Positions 5,375-5,689 of a DNA stretch of 5,689 nt are shown in pieces. The stretch is from positions 1-5,689 of the forward strand of contig QNEG01000120.1 of the NCBI GenBank assembly GCA_003645115.1. Reading direction: 5' to 3'. The notes below the pieces were generated by a model. The model was given only the letters and a program-made list of their open reading frames with translations. It had not been told where the DNA came from and made no database searches. The DNA comes from a bacterium. GTDB lineage: Bacteria > UBP14 > UBA6098 > B30-G16. The position numbers and the translations under genes are program-made. How positions within the stretch are numbered: position 1 is the stretch's first letter; each line of letters opens with the position of its first letter.

Positions 5375-5689
5375 CTAATTAATTTCTCTCAACTCATTGT
5401 GGTGTTCATAAGACTGTGGAGCAATAGCTCGAACATCCATCGCAAATTCCTTCGGACACTCCACCCAGATTACATTCGTCTTATCCTTAAATTTAATCGC
5501 TCGGACAATTTTACCCTCGCCTACCTGTTCTCCTTTTCTATCCAACAACAATACTATTTCTCCCTTTTCCGGAATGGGGACGAATTCGTGAGGCAACTTC
5601 AATAAAGCCTTATCCTCGGCATAAGTATAATCTACCACAAAAATTGCCAAACCCGGGCAGGCTGCCACACAAATTCCACAACCATCGCA
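5375..5689 (-). CDS. 4Fe-4S ferredoxin-type protein, C-terminal fragment (oxidoreductase-associated)
   Basis: The last 104 codons are visible; the reading frame is open to the right edge. It opens with CDGCGICVAACPGLAIFVVD, a CxxCxxCxxxCP [4Fe-4S] motif followed by a hydrophobic strand. About 70 residues follow, with PHEFVPIPEKGEIVLLLD in the middle and ECPKEFAMDVRAI near the end. From memory this tail resembles the 4Fe-4S proteins encoded beside HcnB/sarcosine-oxidase-like FAD-dependent oxidoreductases in anaerobes, where it passes electrons to or from the flavoprotein; that assignment is tentative. A GTG at 5666-5668 lies inside the cluster motif and cannot be the true start. It ends 60 bp before the fumarase beta gene, with a candidate promoter in between. 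It may be a stand-alone small protein or the end of a larger one; the upstream part is needed to decide. Confidence 0.75.
   Translation of the reverse strand, partial: CDGCGICVAACPGLAIFVVDYTYAEDKALLKLPHEFVPIPEKGEIVLLLDRKGEQVGEGKIVRAIKFKDKTNVIWVECPKEFAMDVRAIAPQSYEHHNELREIN

Overview
The window is a compact bacterial segment, AT-rich by eye, in which every protein-coding gene I support lies on the minus strand and is read from right to left. RecA and a class I (Fe-S) fumarase subunit point to an anaerobic or facultative bacterium. The heterodisulfide-reductase-like iron-sulfur proteins and a bacterial microcompartment (BMC) vertex protein fit that. I cannot name the species. An uncultured Gram-negative-type lineage fits the signal-peptide-bearing secreted protein, but this is a guess.

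Right part (about 5689 to 3408), a redox block in transcription order: the C-terminal end of a [4Fe-4S] ferredoxin-type protein that runs off the window edge, the beta (C-terminal type) subunit of a class I fumarate hydratase, an HdrC-like protein with two cubane [4Fe-4S] motifs, and an HdrB-like protein with two complete CCG cysteine domains. Together they suggest electron transfer coupled to fumarate/succinate or thiol/disulfide chemistry. The fumarase alpha subunit is not next to its partner. A candidate minus-strand promoter with an internal 8-bp dyad sits just before the fumarase gene.

Middle part (3387 to 322): an exported transglutaminase-fold protein whose nucleophilic cysteine is replaced by serine, the RNA 2',3'-cyclic phosphodiesterase ThpR (start overlapping the previous stop by 4 bp), and RecA. 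Gaps are so short (-4 to 60 bp over the whole right and middle parts) that recA may be the last gene of a long transcript. thpR-recA is a common bacterial pair.

Left part (321 to 1): about 244 bp without a convincing protein gene, then the first 25 codons of a EutN/CcmL-family BMC vertex protein. The gap carries a coherent set of plus-strand signals: a promoter-like pair, an inferred start, a structured RNA of about 181 nt closed by an 11-bp stem, and a U-rich tail. G-U wobbles in three separate helices pair only in the plus-strand RNA, which sets the strand. I do not recognise the RNA class, and this is the most interesting item in the window.
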